From Betaproteobacteria bacterium (lineage in GTDB: Bacteria > Pseudomonadota > Gammaproteobacteria > Burkholderiales > SG8-41), in the NCBI GenBank assembly GCA_021414185.1, contig JAIOOZ010000075.1, positions 1 through 14,138 on the forward strand: a stretch of 14,138 bases of DNA, written 5' to 3'. Positions 8,294 to 14,138 of this stretch are shown here, piece after piece. The stretch's first letter is position 1; each line of letters begins with the position of its first letter. Under the pieces are notes generated by a model, which ran no database searches, was not told the origin of the DNA, and worked only from the letters and a program-made list of their open reading frames with translations. Made by a program: the position numbers and the translations under genes.

Positions 8294-8354
8294 CAGTCAG
8301 TCTCCGGTGCCTGCCGGCGCGCCGCCGGGCGGCGCAATGCCGCAGGTTCCCGCC

Positions 8355-8383
8355 TTGCACGAACCGCACAGCCGCCGTATATT
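8355..8383 (+). promoter_or_regulatory. Probable sigma-70 promoter of tusA
   Basis: TTGCAC (8355-8360) and TATATT (8378-8383) are separated by exactly 17 nt, and transcription would begin about 28 nt before the tusA ATG. The -10 box matches five of six consensus bases; the -35 box matches only the TTG half. It suggests that tusA and its followers are transcribed separately from the kinase gene, which ends 125 nt before tusA. Confidence 0.5.
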
Positions 8384-8418
8384 ACATTCCAATCAAAATT
8401 TGCGAGCCGGGAGCGAGG

Positions 8419-8646
8419 ATGCATTTCGACAAGGAACTCGATGCGCGCGGACTGAATTGTCCGCTGCCGATACTGCGCACCAAGAAATCACTCAACGACA
8501 TGACTTCAGGGCAGGTGTTGCGCGTGGTCGCCACGGACCCCGGCGCGGTCAAGGATTTTCAGGCGTTTTCAAAACAAACCGGCAACGAGCTGTTGTCGTC
8601 GGAGACCGCGAGCAGCGAATTCGTGTTTTTCATGAAAAAGAAATAA
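8419..8646 (+). CDS. tusA: TusA-family sulfurtransferase
   Basis: A 75-residue cytoplasmic sulfur-carrier protein of the TusA/SirA-like family. The defining motif is LDARGLNCPLPILRTKK, where the Cys of CPxP (Cys14) carries the persulfide. The rest follows the family fold: a SGQVLRVVATDPGAVKDF strand-helix and a FVFFMKKK final strand. TusA proteins pass sulfur for tRNA thiolation and Moco synthesis and, in sulfur oxidisers, feed cytoplasmic sulfur-oxidation enzymes. A GGGAGCGAGG ribosome site precedes the ATG directly. It is first in a run with the exported thioredoxin-fold protein 23 nt downstream. Whether this copy serves biosynthesis or sulfur oxidation cannot be decided from the window. 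Confidence 0.93.
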   Translation: MHFDKELDARGLNCPLPILRTKKSLNDMTSGQVLRVVATDPGAVKDFQAFSKQTGNELLSSETASSEFVFFMKKK

Positions 8647-8669
8647 CCCGCGGTGACGCGTTGAAACGC

Positions 8670-9215
8670 ATGAATATCGTTAAGCAAGCATGGGTTGGAT
8701 TCATCGTTCTGGCGTCGGTATTGCTGCTGGCGCCGGCGCCCGCGCAGGCGCGGACTCCCGACCGCTGGCCGTTTGTCGAATACAACGACGCCGTGCGCGT
8801 GGCAAAAAAAACGCACAAACCGATGTTCGTCTACTTCGGTTTTCAGGACTGTCCGTACTGCGAAATCGCCAACAAGAACACGTTCTCGTTCGATGCATTG
8901 CGCAAGCGCTATACCGAGCATTACGTGCTCGCCTATTTTGATATACGCGGCAACCCGGCTGACATTATTACCCTGCCGGAAGGCGAAAAACTCACGCGCG
9001 CCGAAGCCATCAAGCGCCTGCGGTCGAGTCCGGTGCCCGCGTGGATGTTTGTCAGCCCCGAGGGCAAGGAAATACTCATGCGTCGCGGTTCGCGCACCCC
9101 GGTCGAGGCCTTCATGCAGTTCGACCAGTTCGTGATGAGCGGTGCTTATCAGAAGGGATCGCTGGAAAGTTTTCTCGCGCAACGCGGCCTGCACGAGGCC
9201 AAGCCGCCCGAATAG
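8670..9215 (+). CDS. Exported thioredoxin-fold protein (SoxW/DsbD-gamma-like)
   Basis: A 181-residue periplasmic thioredoxin-like protein. Residues 1-27 form a signal peptide ending AQA. The redox motif is FGFQDCPYCE with Cys61 and Cys64, and VPAWMF carries the expected cis-proline before the next strand. The N-terminal part (DAVRVAKKTHKPMFVYF) matches the layout of thioredoxin-7/DsbD-gamma-type domains rather than cytoplasmic TrxA. Members of this group reduce periplasmic disulfides; SoxW is a relative associated with sox clusters. A role in keeping SoxY or cytochrome cysteines reduced is inference. I use the ATG at 8670, but a TTG at 8661 in the same frame, preceded by GGTGA, would add MKR and is a fair alternative. 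It lies 23 nt after tusA and 59 nt before the ligase-like gene. Confidence 0.85.
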   Translation: MNIVKQAWVGFIVLASVLLLAPAPAQARTPDRWPFVEYNDAVRVAKKTHKPMFVYFGFQDCPYCEIANKNTFSFDALRKRYTEHYVLAYFDIRGNPADIITLPEGEKLTRAEAIKRLRSSPVPAWMFVSPEGKEILMRRGSRTPVEAFMQFDQFVMSGAYQKGSLESFLAQRGLHEAKPPE

Positions 9216-9274
9216 CTGTTTCGTGCGCGGCGCGCGCGTTGTGTGCCGGCGGCCGGTTATGACGGGAAAAGCGT

Positions 9275-10351
9275 ATGAGCGAAATGTGGCGTGTCATGGA
9301 TACCGGCCTGCGCTCCGCGGCGCAAAATGTCGCGCTCGACCGCGCGCTGCTTGAAGCGCGCCAAGCCGAGGAAATCCCGAGCACCCTGCGGTTCAGCCGT
9401 TTTACTCCCAGCGCGTTGCTTGCCTATCGCCAAAGCGCTGTCCAGGAATTCGACCCCGATTATTGTATTGCCCGCAACATAGCGGTCCAGCGTCGCATCA
9501 CCGGCGGCGACGCCGTCTATTGCGATGGCGACCAGCTGGGCTGGGCACTGTATCTGCACCGCCGCGATATCGGCGCCAGCGACATGCAGGCGCTTGCGAA
9601 ACGCATCTGCCATGCGGCGGCAGCGGCGGTCGGCGCGCTCGGCGTCGATGCGCGGTTCCGCGCCCGCCACGACATCGAAGTCGACGGCCGCAGGATAGGC
9701 GCCGCCGGCGGCACCTTCGACGGCGATGCGTTGCTCTACCAGGGCATCCTGCAAATCGATCTGGATGCCGGTGACGGGTGGCGTGTGATGCGCACGCCGC
9801 TCGCGGCGCAGTCCGATCCGGCGTTTGCTGCGATGCGCGAGCGCGTCACCGACCTGAAAAGCCTGCTGGGCGCATGTCCCGATGCTGACCTCATCAAGCG
9901 CAACCTGGTTGCAGCATTCGAGAGCGAGTTCGAGTCTGAATTCCACGACGGCGACCTGTCGCTGACCGAGCATGCGCGTTATCGCAGCGCGCTGGCGGAG
10001 ATCGATACGGCGGACTGGATCAACCTGATGCAGCGGCCGCTGTCCGAGGCGCCTGTCTGCGCGGCATCGCACAAGGTGGCGGGTGGCGTGCTGAACGCCA
10101 GTCTCGTGTATGACCGTCCCGCCCAGCTCATCAGGCAGGTCTGGTTCACGCATGACTGTGCCATCAAGCCGCGGCGGCTGGTCCTCGATCTCGAGGCGGC
10201 GCTGCGCGATACGGCGGTCGCGCGACTGGAACACAACGTGCGCGGATTTTTTGCGGGGCGCGCGGTCGATATGGCGGCGGTCACGCCCGGTGATTTTGTC
10301 GCGGTAGTGCGGCGCGCGCTGAAGCTGCCGCTGGTTGCGCAGAATCCTTAG
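9275..10351 (+). CDS. Lipoate/biotin-ligase-family protein with altered active site
   Basis: A 358-residue cytoplasmic protein of the biotin/lipoate A/B protein ligase family. The N-terminal catalytic-type domain has VQRRITGGDAVYCDGDQLGW (residues 71-90; compare the RRxSGGGAV motif of LplA) and DIEVDGRRIGAAGGTF (133-148). The C-terminal part (HKVAGGVLNASLVYD to the end) resembles the LplA accessory domain. LplA, LipB and BirA have a conserved active-site lysine in the (G)RKxxG motif; here that position is Arg140, encoded AGG. The HHG that usually follows is YQG (155-157). So classical lipoate ligation or octanoyl transfer is doubtful, and the protein may have another role. GGGAAAA lies just before the ATG. 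The methyltransferase gene starts 11 nt after the stop, so the two are probably coupled. The family is clear; the function is not. Confidence 0.8.
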   Translation: MSEMWRVMDTGLRSAAQNVALDRALLEARQAEEIPSTLRFSRFTPSALLAYRQSAVQEFDPDYCIARNIAVQRRITGGDAVYCDGDQLGWALYLHRRDIGASDMQALAKRICHAAAAAVGALGVDARFRARHDIEVDGRRIGAAGGTFDGDALLYQGILQIDLDAGDGWRVMRTPLAAQSDPAFAAMRERVTDLKSLLGACPDADLIKRNLVAAFESEFESEFHDGDLSLTEHARYRSALAEIDTADWINLMQRPLSEAPVCAASHKVAGGVLNASLVYDRPAQLIRQVWFTHDCAIKPRRLVLDLEAALRDTAVARLEHNVRGFFAGRAVDMAAVTPGDFVAVVRRALKLPLVAQNP

Positions 10352-10362
10352 GCGCAGACTTC

Positions 10363-11205
10363 ATGTTGAAATCATTCGTCAAGACAACGCTGACACGACT
10401 CCTCAAACCGCGGGCCGGTGACGCCGATGCCTCGGTTACGTTCCCGCTTGAAGAGCAGGCCGACCAAATTGAACTTCACGGAAACGCGCCAACGGACCTG
10501 CACCTGAATATCCTCTACGGAGATGCGAAGATCGCCGGACTTGACCTGATCCCCCTTTTCACGCAATGCGCCGCAGAGACGCGTACCGGCGTTCCTCCAT
10601 GGAGAGCATTTGCGCGCATGCAAAGTGCCGCCCATCTTGCCCGCTATTTTCTTTATTCGTTAAGCCTTCCCGGGGCACGGGCGGAATGCGGGGTCTTCCT
10701 GGGACTCAGCGCGTTGTTTGTCTGTCGTACCGTGGCGTCGCATTTGGGTGCCTATACGGGCAGCGATTTCCACCTGATCGACAGCTTTGCGGGGTTCCCA
10801 AAATCACAATCAGAAGATTTCTTTCCGCTGGGACTGGAACGCAGCACCGTAGTGAAGGGCCCCGCGTTCGGCGAAGGCGACGGCGCGGCACCGCTGGATC
10901 AAGTCAGGCCCAGATTTCGCGATTATCCGGACATCACTTTCCATCGCGGCTTCATCCCTGAAGTTTTCTCGGAGCTGCCGGATACGCAGTGGGCATTCGT
11001 CCACGTCGACGTGGACTTGTACGATCCGACCCTGGCGTGCCTGGAGTATTTTTATCCCCGACTGGTAAAAGGCGGAGTGATTATCTGCGACGATTTCGGC
11101 TACAAGATCTTTCCTGGCGCCCGCAAAGCATGGGAAAAGTACTGCAGGGAAAACAGCATTTCCTCGGTGGCGCTGGAGACAGGCCAGGCCGCAATCATCA
11201 AGTAG
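10363..11205 (+). CDS. TylF/MycF-type class I methyltransferase
   Basis: A 280-residue protein of the macrocin-O-methyltransferase (TylF) family, SAM- and metal-dependent enzymes that methylate sugar or other hydroxyls. Visible motifs are AECGVFLGLSAL (107-118, SAM-binding glycine loop), IDSFAGFP (139-146), HVDVDLYDPT (214-223) and ICDDFG (241-246); the acidic residues of the last two would bind the metal. The first 80 residues are a family-variable extension without a signal peptide. The gene begins 11 nt after the ligase-like gene and ends 81 nt before a convergent gene. Its base composition looks somewhat less GC-rich than its neighbours, with more mixed third positions, which hints at a separate origin. 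The substrate is unknown; a glycan is the usual target. Confidence 0.85.
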   Translation: MLKSFVKTTLTRLLKPRAGDADASVTFPLEEQADQIELHGNAPTDLHLNILYGDAKIAGLDLIPLFTQCAAETRTGVPPWRAFARMQSAAHLARYFLYSLSLPGARAECGVFLGLSALFVCRTVASHLGAYTGSDFHLIDSFAGFPKSQSEDFFPLGLERSTVVKGPAFGEGDGAAPLDQVRPRFRDYPDITFHRGFIPEVFSELPDTQWAFVHVDVDLYDPTLACLEYFYPRLVKGGVIICDDFGYKIFPGARKAWEKYCRENSISSVALETGQAAIIK

Positions 11206-11286
11206 CTGCGCTACGGCGAACGTGGGGAAAAGAGCCTGCAGCGCGCCGCCGGGACGCGTTTCGCTTGAACAGTGGAGGCCTGGACG

Positions 11287-11685
11287 TCAAGCGTTCGCGT
11301 GCGCCGCTTCGCCCTGCCACAGCATGTCGTAGCCGAGCTCCTTGCTCTCGGAGCACAGGTTGGCCAGCGCGGAAAACTTGGATTTGAACACGCCGTCGGC
11401 GTGGGATTTCTCGTGCGCTTCGAACGAGCTCCAGTAGGTGACGATCGCAATGTGCGCGCCGGTGTTTTTGGTTTCGCACAGCGAGCCTTCGTCCGACACG
11501 AAGCCGGAAAATTTAAATACCTGGCCGGCGAGGAAGCCGCCTTTGTCGCCGCCATAAGTTGCCTTGACGGTGCTGCACATTTCGCCTATTGCCAGTTCCG
11601 CCTCGTCGAGACTGACGCCTGGTTTCAACTGAACGGTGTTGAACAGCATCTTGGCCCCGTAGGGCAGAGTGACCGGATCGAACAT
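11287..11685 (-). CDS. Small dimeric alpha/beta-barrel protein, sulfur-oxygenase-reductase-like motifs
   Basis: The family is not firmly recognised. The 132-residue product has the strand-helix pattern of the ferredoxin-like alpha/beta-barrel fold shared by ABM monooxygenases and sulfur oxygenase reductase (SOR). Residues seen: Cys37 in GEMCSTVK, followed by GGFLAGQVF; HEKSH at 91-95 after VTYWSSFEA; LANLC with Cys111; and MLWQGE ending in Glu126. Known SOR uses Cys31, His86, His90 and Glu114 in the same order, with LFRLC and MIWGPWE nearby. This protein is under half the length of SOR (about 310 residues). The ATG at 11685 is chosen because AAGGAG lies 6 nt upstream; the frame stays open to 11742. 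It is the last gene after valS, the MFS gene and the DUF4126 gene. An ordinary ABM-like protein is the main alternative. There is no signal peptide. Confidence 0.75.
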   Translation of the reverse strand: MFDPVTLPYGAKMLFNTVQLKPGVSLDEAELAIGEMCSTVKATYGGDKGGFLAGQVFKFSGFVSDEGSLCETKNTGAHIAIVTYWSSFEAHEKSHADGVFKSKFSALANLCSESKELGYDMLWQGEAAHANA

Positions 11686-11725
11686 GCGTTTCTCCTTGGC
11701 GTAATAAATTGGCTGCGCGGCGGCG

Positions 11726-12325
11726 TCAGCCGGCAGTAGCAAAAATCCGGCGCGTCGCGGCCAGTACGCCGCGCACGCCGCGCCACAGTTTCGGCAGCAG
11801 CCACGCCGTCAATGCTACCAGCAGGATGAGGATGACGAGCAGCGCCAGCGGGTATTTGAAGACAAACCACACCATGCCCGCCGCCAGCGCGTCTTCGGTG
11901 AACGAAGCGGCCCAGTTGCTGAACGGCTCGGGCGAAGTATTGATCAGCACGCGGCTGCCGGCCTTGGTGAAATGCGCGCCCGCGGCAAAGGTGCCGCCCA
12001 GCAGTGCGGCGGCGAGCGCGAGGGCCGCGCTGTGGTCTGCCACGGCGGCAGCTGCGAGCAGCGCGCCGCCCGGTATGCGCACGAAGGTCTGGAACGCGTC
12101 CCAGATGCTGTCGAAACCGGGAATCTTGTCGGCGCCGAATTCGATGGCGAACAAGGTGCCGGCTGCCAGCATGACGGCGGGGTGGGTGAGAATTTCGAGG
12201 TCGGGCGGCAGCGCGATCACGCCGAAATAGCCCAGCGCGCCGAGAAAAAACAAAACCGCATAGAGCCTGAGCCCGCTCGCCCAGCCGAGGCCGGCCGCCA
12301 TTGCTATCGGCGCAACGATGTCCAT
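11726..12325 (-). CDS. DUF4126 family membrane protein
   Basis: A 199-residue integral membrane protein of the uncharacterised DUF4126 family. Family blocks are ASGLRLY (16-22), FGADKIPGFDSIWDAFQTFV (63-82) with RIPGG after it, and INTSPEPFSNW (128-138). About four to five hydrophobic segments are visible, and the C-terminus is short and basic (WRGVRGVLAATRR). I start at the ATG at 12325; the frame also opens at a TTG at 12364, but neither has a strong ribosome site and the ATG gives the usual family N-terminus. No function is known for the family. It sits 66 nt after the MFS gene and 40 nt before the small alpha/beta-barrel gene, in one direction, consistent with a shared transcript. Confidence 0.85.
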   Translation of the reverse strand: MDIVAPIAMAAGLGWASGLRLYAVLFFLGALGYFGVIALPPDLEILTHPAVMLAAGTLFAIEFGADKIPGFDSIWDAFQTFVRIPGGALLAAAAVADHSAALALAAALLGGTFAAGAHFTKAGSRVLINTSPEPFSNWAASFTEDALAAGMVWFVFKYPLALLVILILLVALTAWLLPKLWRGVRGVLAATRRIFATAG

Positions 12326-12391
12326 ATTGTGCGGCAGTGTAACCGCCGCTATGGCGGGCGGCAATCGGCGTCGCGGTCGCTACGACTTCCC

Positions 12392-13639
12392 TTACGGTTT
12401 GCTCACGCCGATGCGCAGGTAAATCTCGCGGATGTCGGCGCGCAGTCGCGGCAGTTGCCGCCACAGCACGGCCGCGCCTATCGCGCAGCACGCGCCGCCG
12501 ATAAACAAGGTATGGCCGGCGCCGATGCGGTGCGCGAGCGCGCCGGCGGCGAAGCTGCCGAGCGGGCCCATGCCGAGGAAAGCCATGGTGAAAAAGCTCA
12601 TCACCCGGCCGCGTTTCTCGTCGGCGACTATGGTTTGCAGGATCATGCTGGTGCCCATGCCGACCAGTATGATGCCGAAGCCCGTCAGCATGATCGCCCC
12701 CAGCGACAGCCACAGCAGTGTCGATTCGGCGAACACCATCAGGCTCGCGCCCGCGAGCAGCCCGCCGAACACGATATGCTGCGTCAGACCGCGCACGTCC
12801 TTGCGGGCAGCGAGGTAAACAAGACCGCTGGAGCCGCCGAAGCCCGCGGCGCCTATCAGGAAGCCCAGCATGCGCGCATCGCCCTTGAATATTTCCGCCG
12901 CGAAGATCGGCATCAGGGCCTGGTACGGTGTCACCATGAAACTGACCAGCGCGACCATGGGCAGCAGTAATTTCACCGGCAGCAGACTGGCAGCGTAGAC
13001 CACGCCGTCCTTCAGCCCGTGCAGGATGGAAGCGCTGGCAGCCTTGGCGGAGCGTATGTCGATCTGCATCAGCGCCACGATCACGATGACGGCGATTTTG
13101 CTCACTCCGTTGGCGAGAAAACAGAACGCCTCGCTCGACACTGCGATCAGGAGCCCGGCCACGCTGGGGCCTATCATGCGGCCGGCATTCTGGATGAAAC
13201 CATTCATCGCGATGGCAGCCGGCAGGTCCTGTTTCGACGGCACCAGCTCGTAAACGAAAGACTGGCGCACTGGCGTGTCTGTCGCCATCACGATGCCGAG
13301 CAAAACGGCCATGACGAGTATGTGCCAGACCTCGATCAATCCCGAATAGGTGAGCAGCGCCAGCACCAGGGCTTGCGCCAGTGCCAGCGCCTGGGTCGCG
13401 ATCAACAGCTTGCGGCGGTCGAAACGGTCCGCCCACAAGCCCCCCAGCGGCGCGAAGAGCAGGATGGGGATCTGGCTGGCGAACGCGGTGACGCCGAGCA
13501 GGAAGGCCGAGCCGGTCATGCGGTAGACCAGCCAGCTCATGGCGACCTGCTGCACCCAGGTGCCCAGCAATGACAGCGACTGGCCGCAGAAATAAAGCCG
13601 GAAATTGCGGTAGCGGAATGCGCGCAGCGCGTGGATCAT
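12392..13639 (-). CDS. MFS transporter (EntS/MFS_3-like exporter)
   Basis: A 415-residue major facilitator superfamily protein with about 12 transmembrane segments. The N-terminus FRYRNFRLYFCGQSLSLLGT is typical of the MFS_3/EntS group of exporters. The cytoplasmic loop motif A is GGLWADRFDRRKLL (66-79), and TPVRQSFVYELVPS followed by NGFIQNAGRMIGP corresponds to the conserved fourth and fifth segments. These proteins export siderophores, drugs or metabolites by proton antiport; the substrate cannot be read from the sequence. The start is the ATG at 13639, with an AGGCGG-like ribosome site about 6 nt upstream. valS ends 46 nt upstream on the same strand, so this gene probably depends partly on readthrough from valS. 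Confidence 0.9.
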   Translation of the reverse strand: MIHALRAFRYRNFRLYFCGQSLSLLGTWVQQVAMSWLVYRMTGSAFLLGVTAFASQIPILLFAPLGGLWADRFDRRKLLIATQALALAQALVLALLTYSGLIEVWHILVMAVLLGIVMATDTPVRQSFVYELVPSKQDLPAAIAMNGFIQNAGRMIGPSVAGLLIAVSSEAFCFLANGVSKIAVIVIVALMQIDIRSAKAASASILHGLKDGVVYAASLLPVKLLLPMVALVSFMVTPYQALMPIFAAEIFKGDARMLGFLIGAAGFGGSSGLVYLAARKDVRGLTQHIVFGGLLAGASLMVFAESTLLWLSLGAIMLTGFGIILVGMGTSMILQTIVADEKRGRVMSFFTMAFLGMGPLGSFAAGALAHRIGAGHTLFIGGACCAIGAAVLWRQLPRLRADIREIYLRIGVSKP

Positions 13640-13685
13640 GGCGCCGCCTGGGGGAACGGAATATGTATAGAAGCCGGCGCGCCAG

Positions 13686-14138
13686 TCATCCCAACCGTTC
13701 GATCTGGGCGCGCAGTTTGGCCAGCGTCATTTCGAACTCCACGAGACGCTGGCGTTCCTGATCGACCACCGCGGCAGGCGCCCGCTCGACGAACTTCGAA
13801 TTGGCGAGCTTCGCCTGCGTTTTTCCGATTTCCCCGGCAATCCGCTCCATTTCCTTGCCGAGCCGCGCGCGTTCGGCCGCGGGATCGATTTCTATTTTGA
13901 GCATCAGCCTGTAATCGTCGACGATCGAGACCGGCGCGTCGGCCTGCGGCAATTCGTCGACGATGGCGACTTCCGACAGCCGCGCCAGCGGTATCAGGTA
14001 CTGCGTAATTGCGCCAAGAATCGCGCGGTCGCCCTGTGCCAGCAGGGGCACTTTTTGCTGCGGGCCGAGGTTCATTTCGCTGCGCAGCGTGCGGCACGCA
14101 TTGGTGAGCTGCTTCAGAAGCGCGATGTGCTGTTCGGC
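13686..14138 (-). CDS. valS: Valyl-tRNA synthetase, C-terminal part (5' end missing)
   Basis: The last 150 residues of ValRS, which charges tRNA-Val in the cytoplasm. The frame is open to the right window edge. The visible part starts in the tRNA-binding helical domain (CRTLRSEMNLGPQQKVPLL) and ends in the family's C-terminal coiled coil, with ERARLGKEMERIAGEIGK, KLANSKFVERAPAAVVDQE and a terminal heptad-like ERLG. This coiled coil is typical of bacterial ValRS and contacts the tRNA. The catalytic HIGH and KMSKS regions lie outside the window. It is the first of four genes in the same direction with short gaps. Confidence 0.95.
   Translation of the reverse strand, partial: AEQHIALLKQLTNACRTLRSEMNLGPQQKVPLLAQGDRAILGAITQYLIPLARLSEVAIVDELPQADAPVSIVDDYRLMLKIEIDPAAERARLGKEMERIAGEIGKTQAKLANSKFVERAPAAVVDQERQRLVEFEMTLAKLRAQIERLG

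Noticed and set aside
8319..8335. GCGCCGCC/GGCGGCGC palindrome after the kinase gene
   Set aside because: It could end the kinase transcript, but there is no T-tract and the usable loop is very short. Such GC palindromes are frequent in this DNA, so it was not called a terminator.
11625..13436. Open frame of 603 codons on the minus strand
   Set aside because: It lies in another frame over the MFS and DUF4126 genes, both of which have clear family motifs and membrane segments. The translation is Arg- and Gly-rich throughout.

Overview
The window reads as chromosomal DNA of a GC-rich, sulfur-oxidising betaproteobacterium. The basis is a periplasmic thiosulfate-oxidation (sox) cluster, a TusA/thioredoxin pair, a BepA-type M48 protease next to moaC, and an overall gene style like Thiobacillus/Sulfuritalea-type Nitrosomonadales or Burkholderiales. 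The genus assignment is inference. Both ends cut a gene: the left end cuts a sox cytochrome gene and the right end cuts valS. I found no rRNA, tRNA, CRISPR array, insertion sequence or phage gene.

Layout. (1) 1-2285, minus strand: moaC, then soxY, soxZ and a c-type cytochrome gene that begins as SoxX and runs, in one frame, into SoxA. (2) 2379-5365, plus strand: a TPR protein fused to a DxD glycosyltransferase-like domain, then an exported M48 metallopeptidase with TPRs (BepA-like). (3) 5397-6743, minus: chromate transporter ChrA, convergent with the protease gene. (4) 6992-11205, plus: a Ser/Thr protein kinase with a C-terminal cyclic-nucleotide-binding domain, then, behind its own probable promoter, tusA, an exported CxxC thioredoxin-fold protein, a lipoate-ligase-family protein whose usual active-site lysine is arginine, and a TylF-type methyltransferase. 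(5) 11287-14138, minus: the 3' end of valS, an MFS exporter, a DUF4126 membrane protein and a small alpha/beta-barrel protein.

How they fit together. SoxYZ carries sulfur intermediates on the GGCGG cysteine arm. SoxXA makes the first C-S bond between SoxY and thiosulfate in the periplasm. TusA would handle sulfane sulfur in the cytoplasm, and the exported thioredoxin-fold protein could keep periplasmic thiols reduced. MoaC makes a molybdenum-cofactor precursor, which a SoxCD sulfane dehydrogenase elsewhere would need.

The three observations I rate highest are the SoxX-SoxA fusion at the left edge, the 132-residue protein at 11287-11685 whose Cys, HxxxH and Glu pattern resembles one domain of sulfur oxygenase reductase, and the lysine-less lipoate-ligase homologue beside tusA. 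All homology statements come from reading motifs; no search was run.
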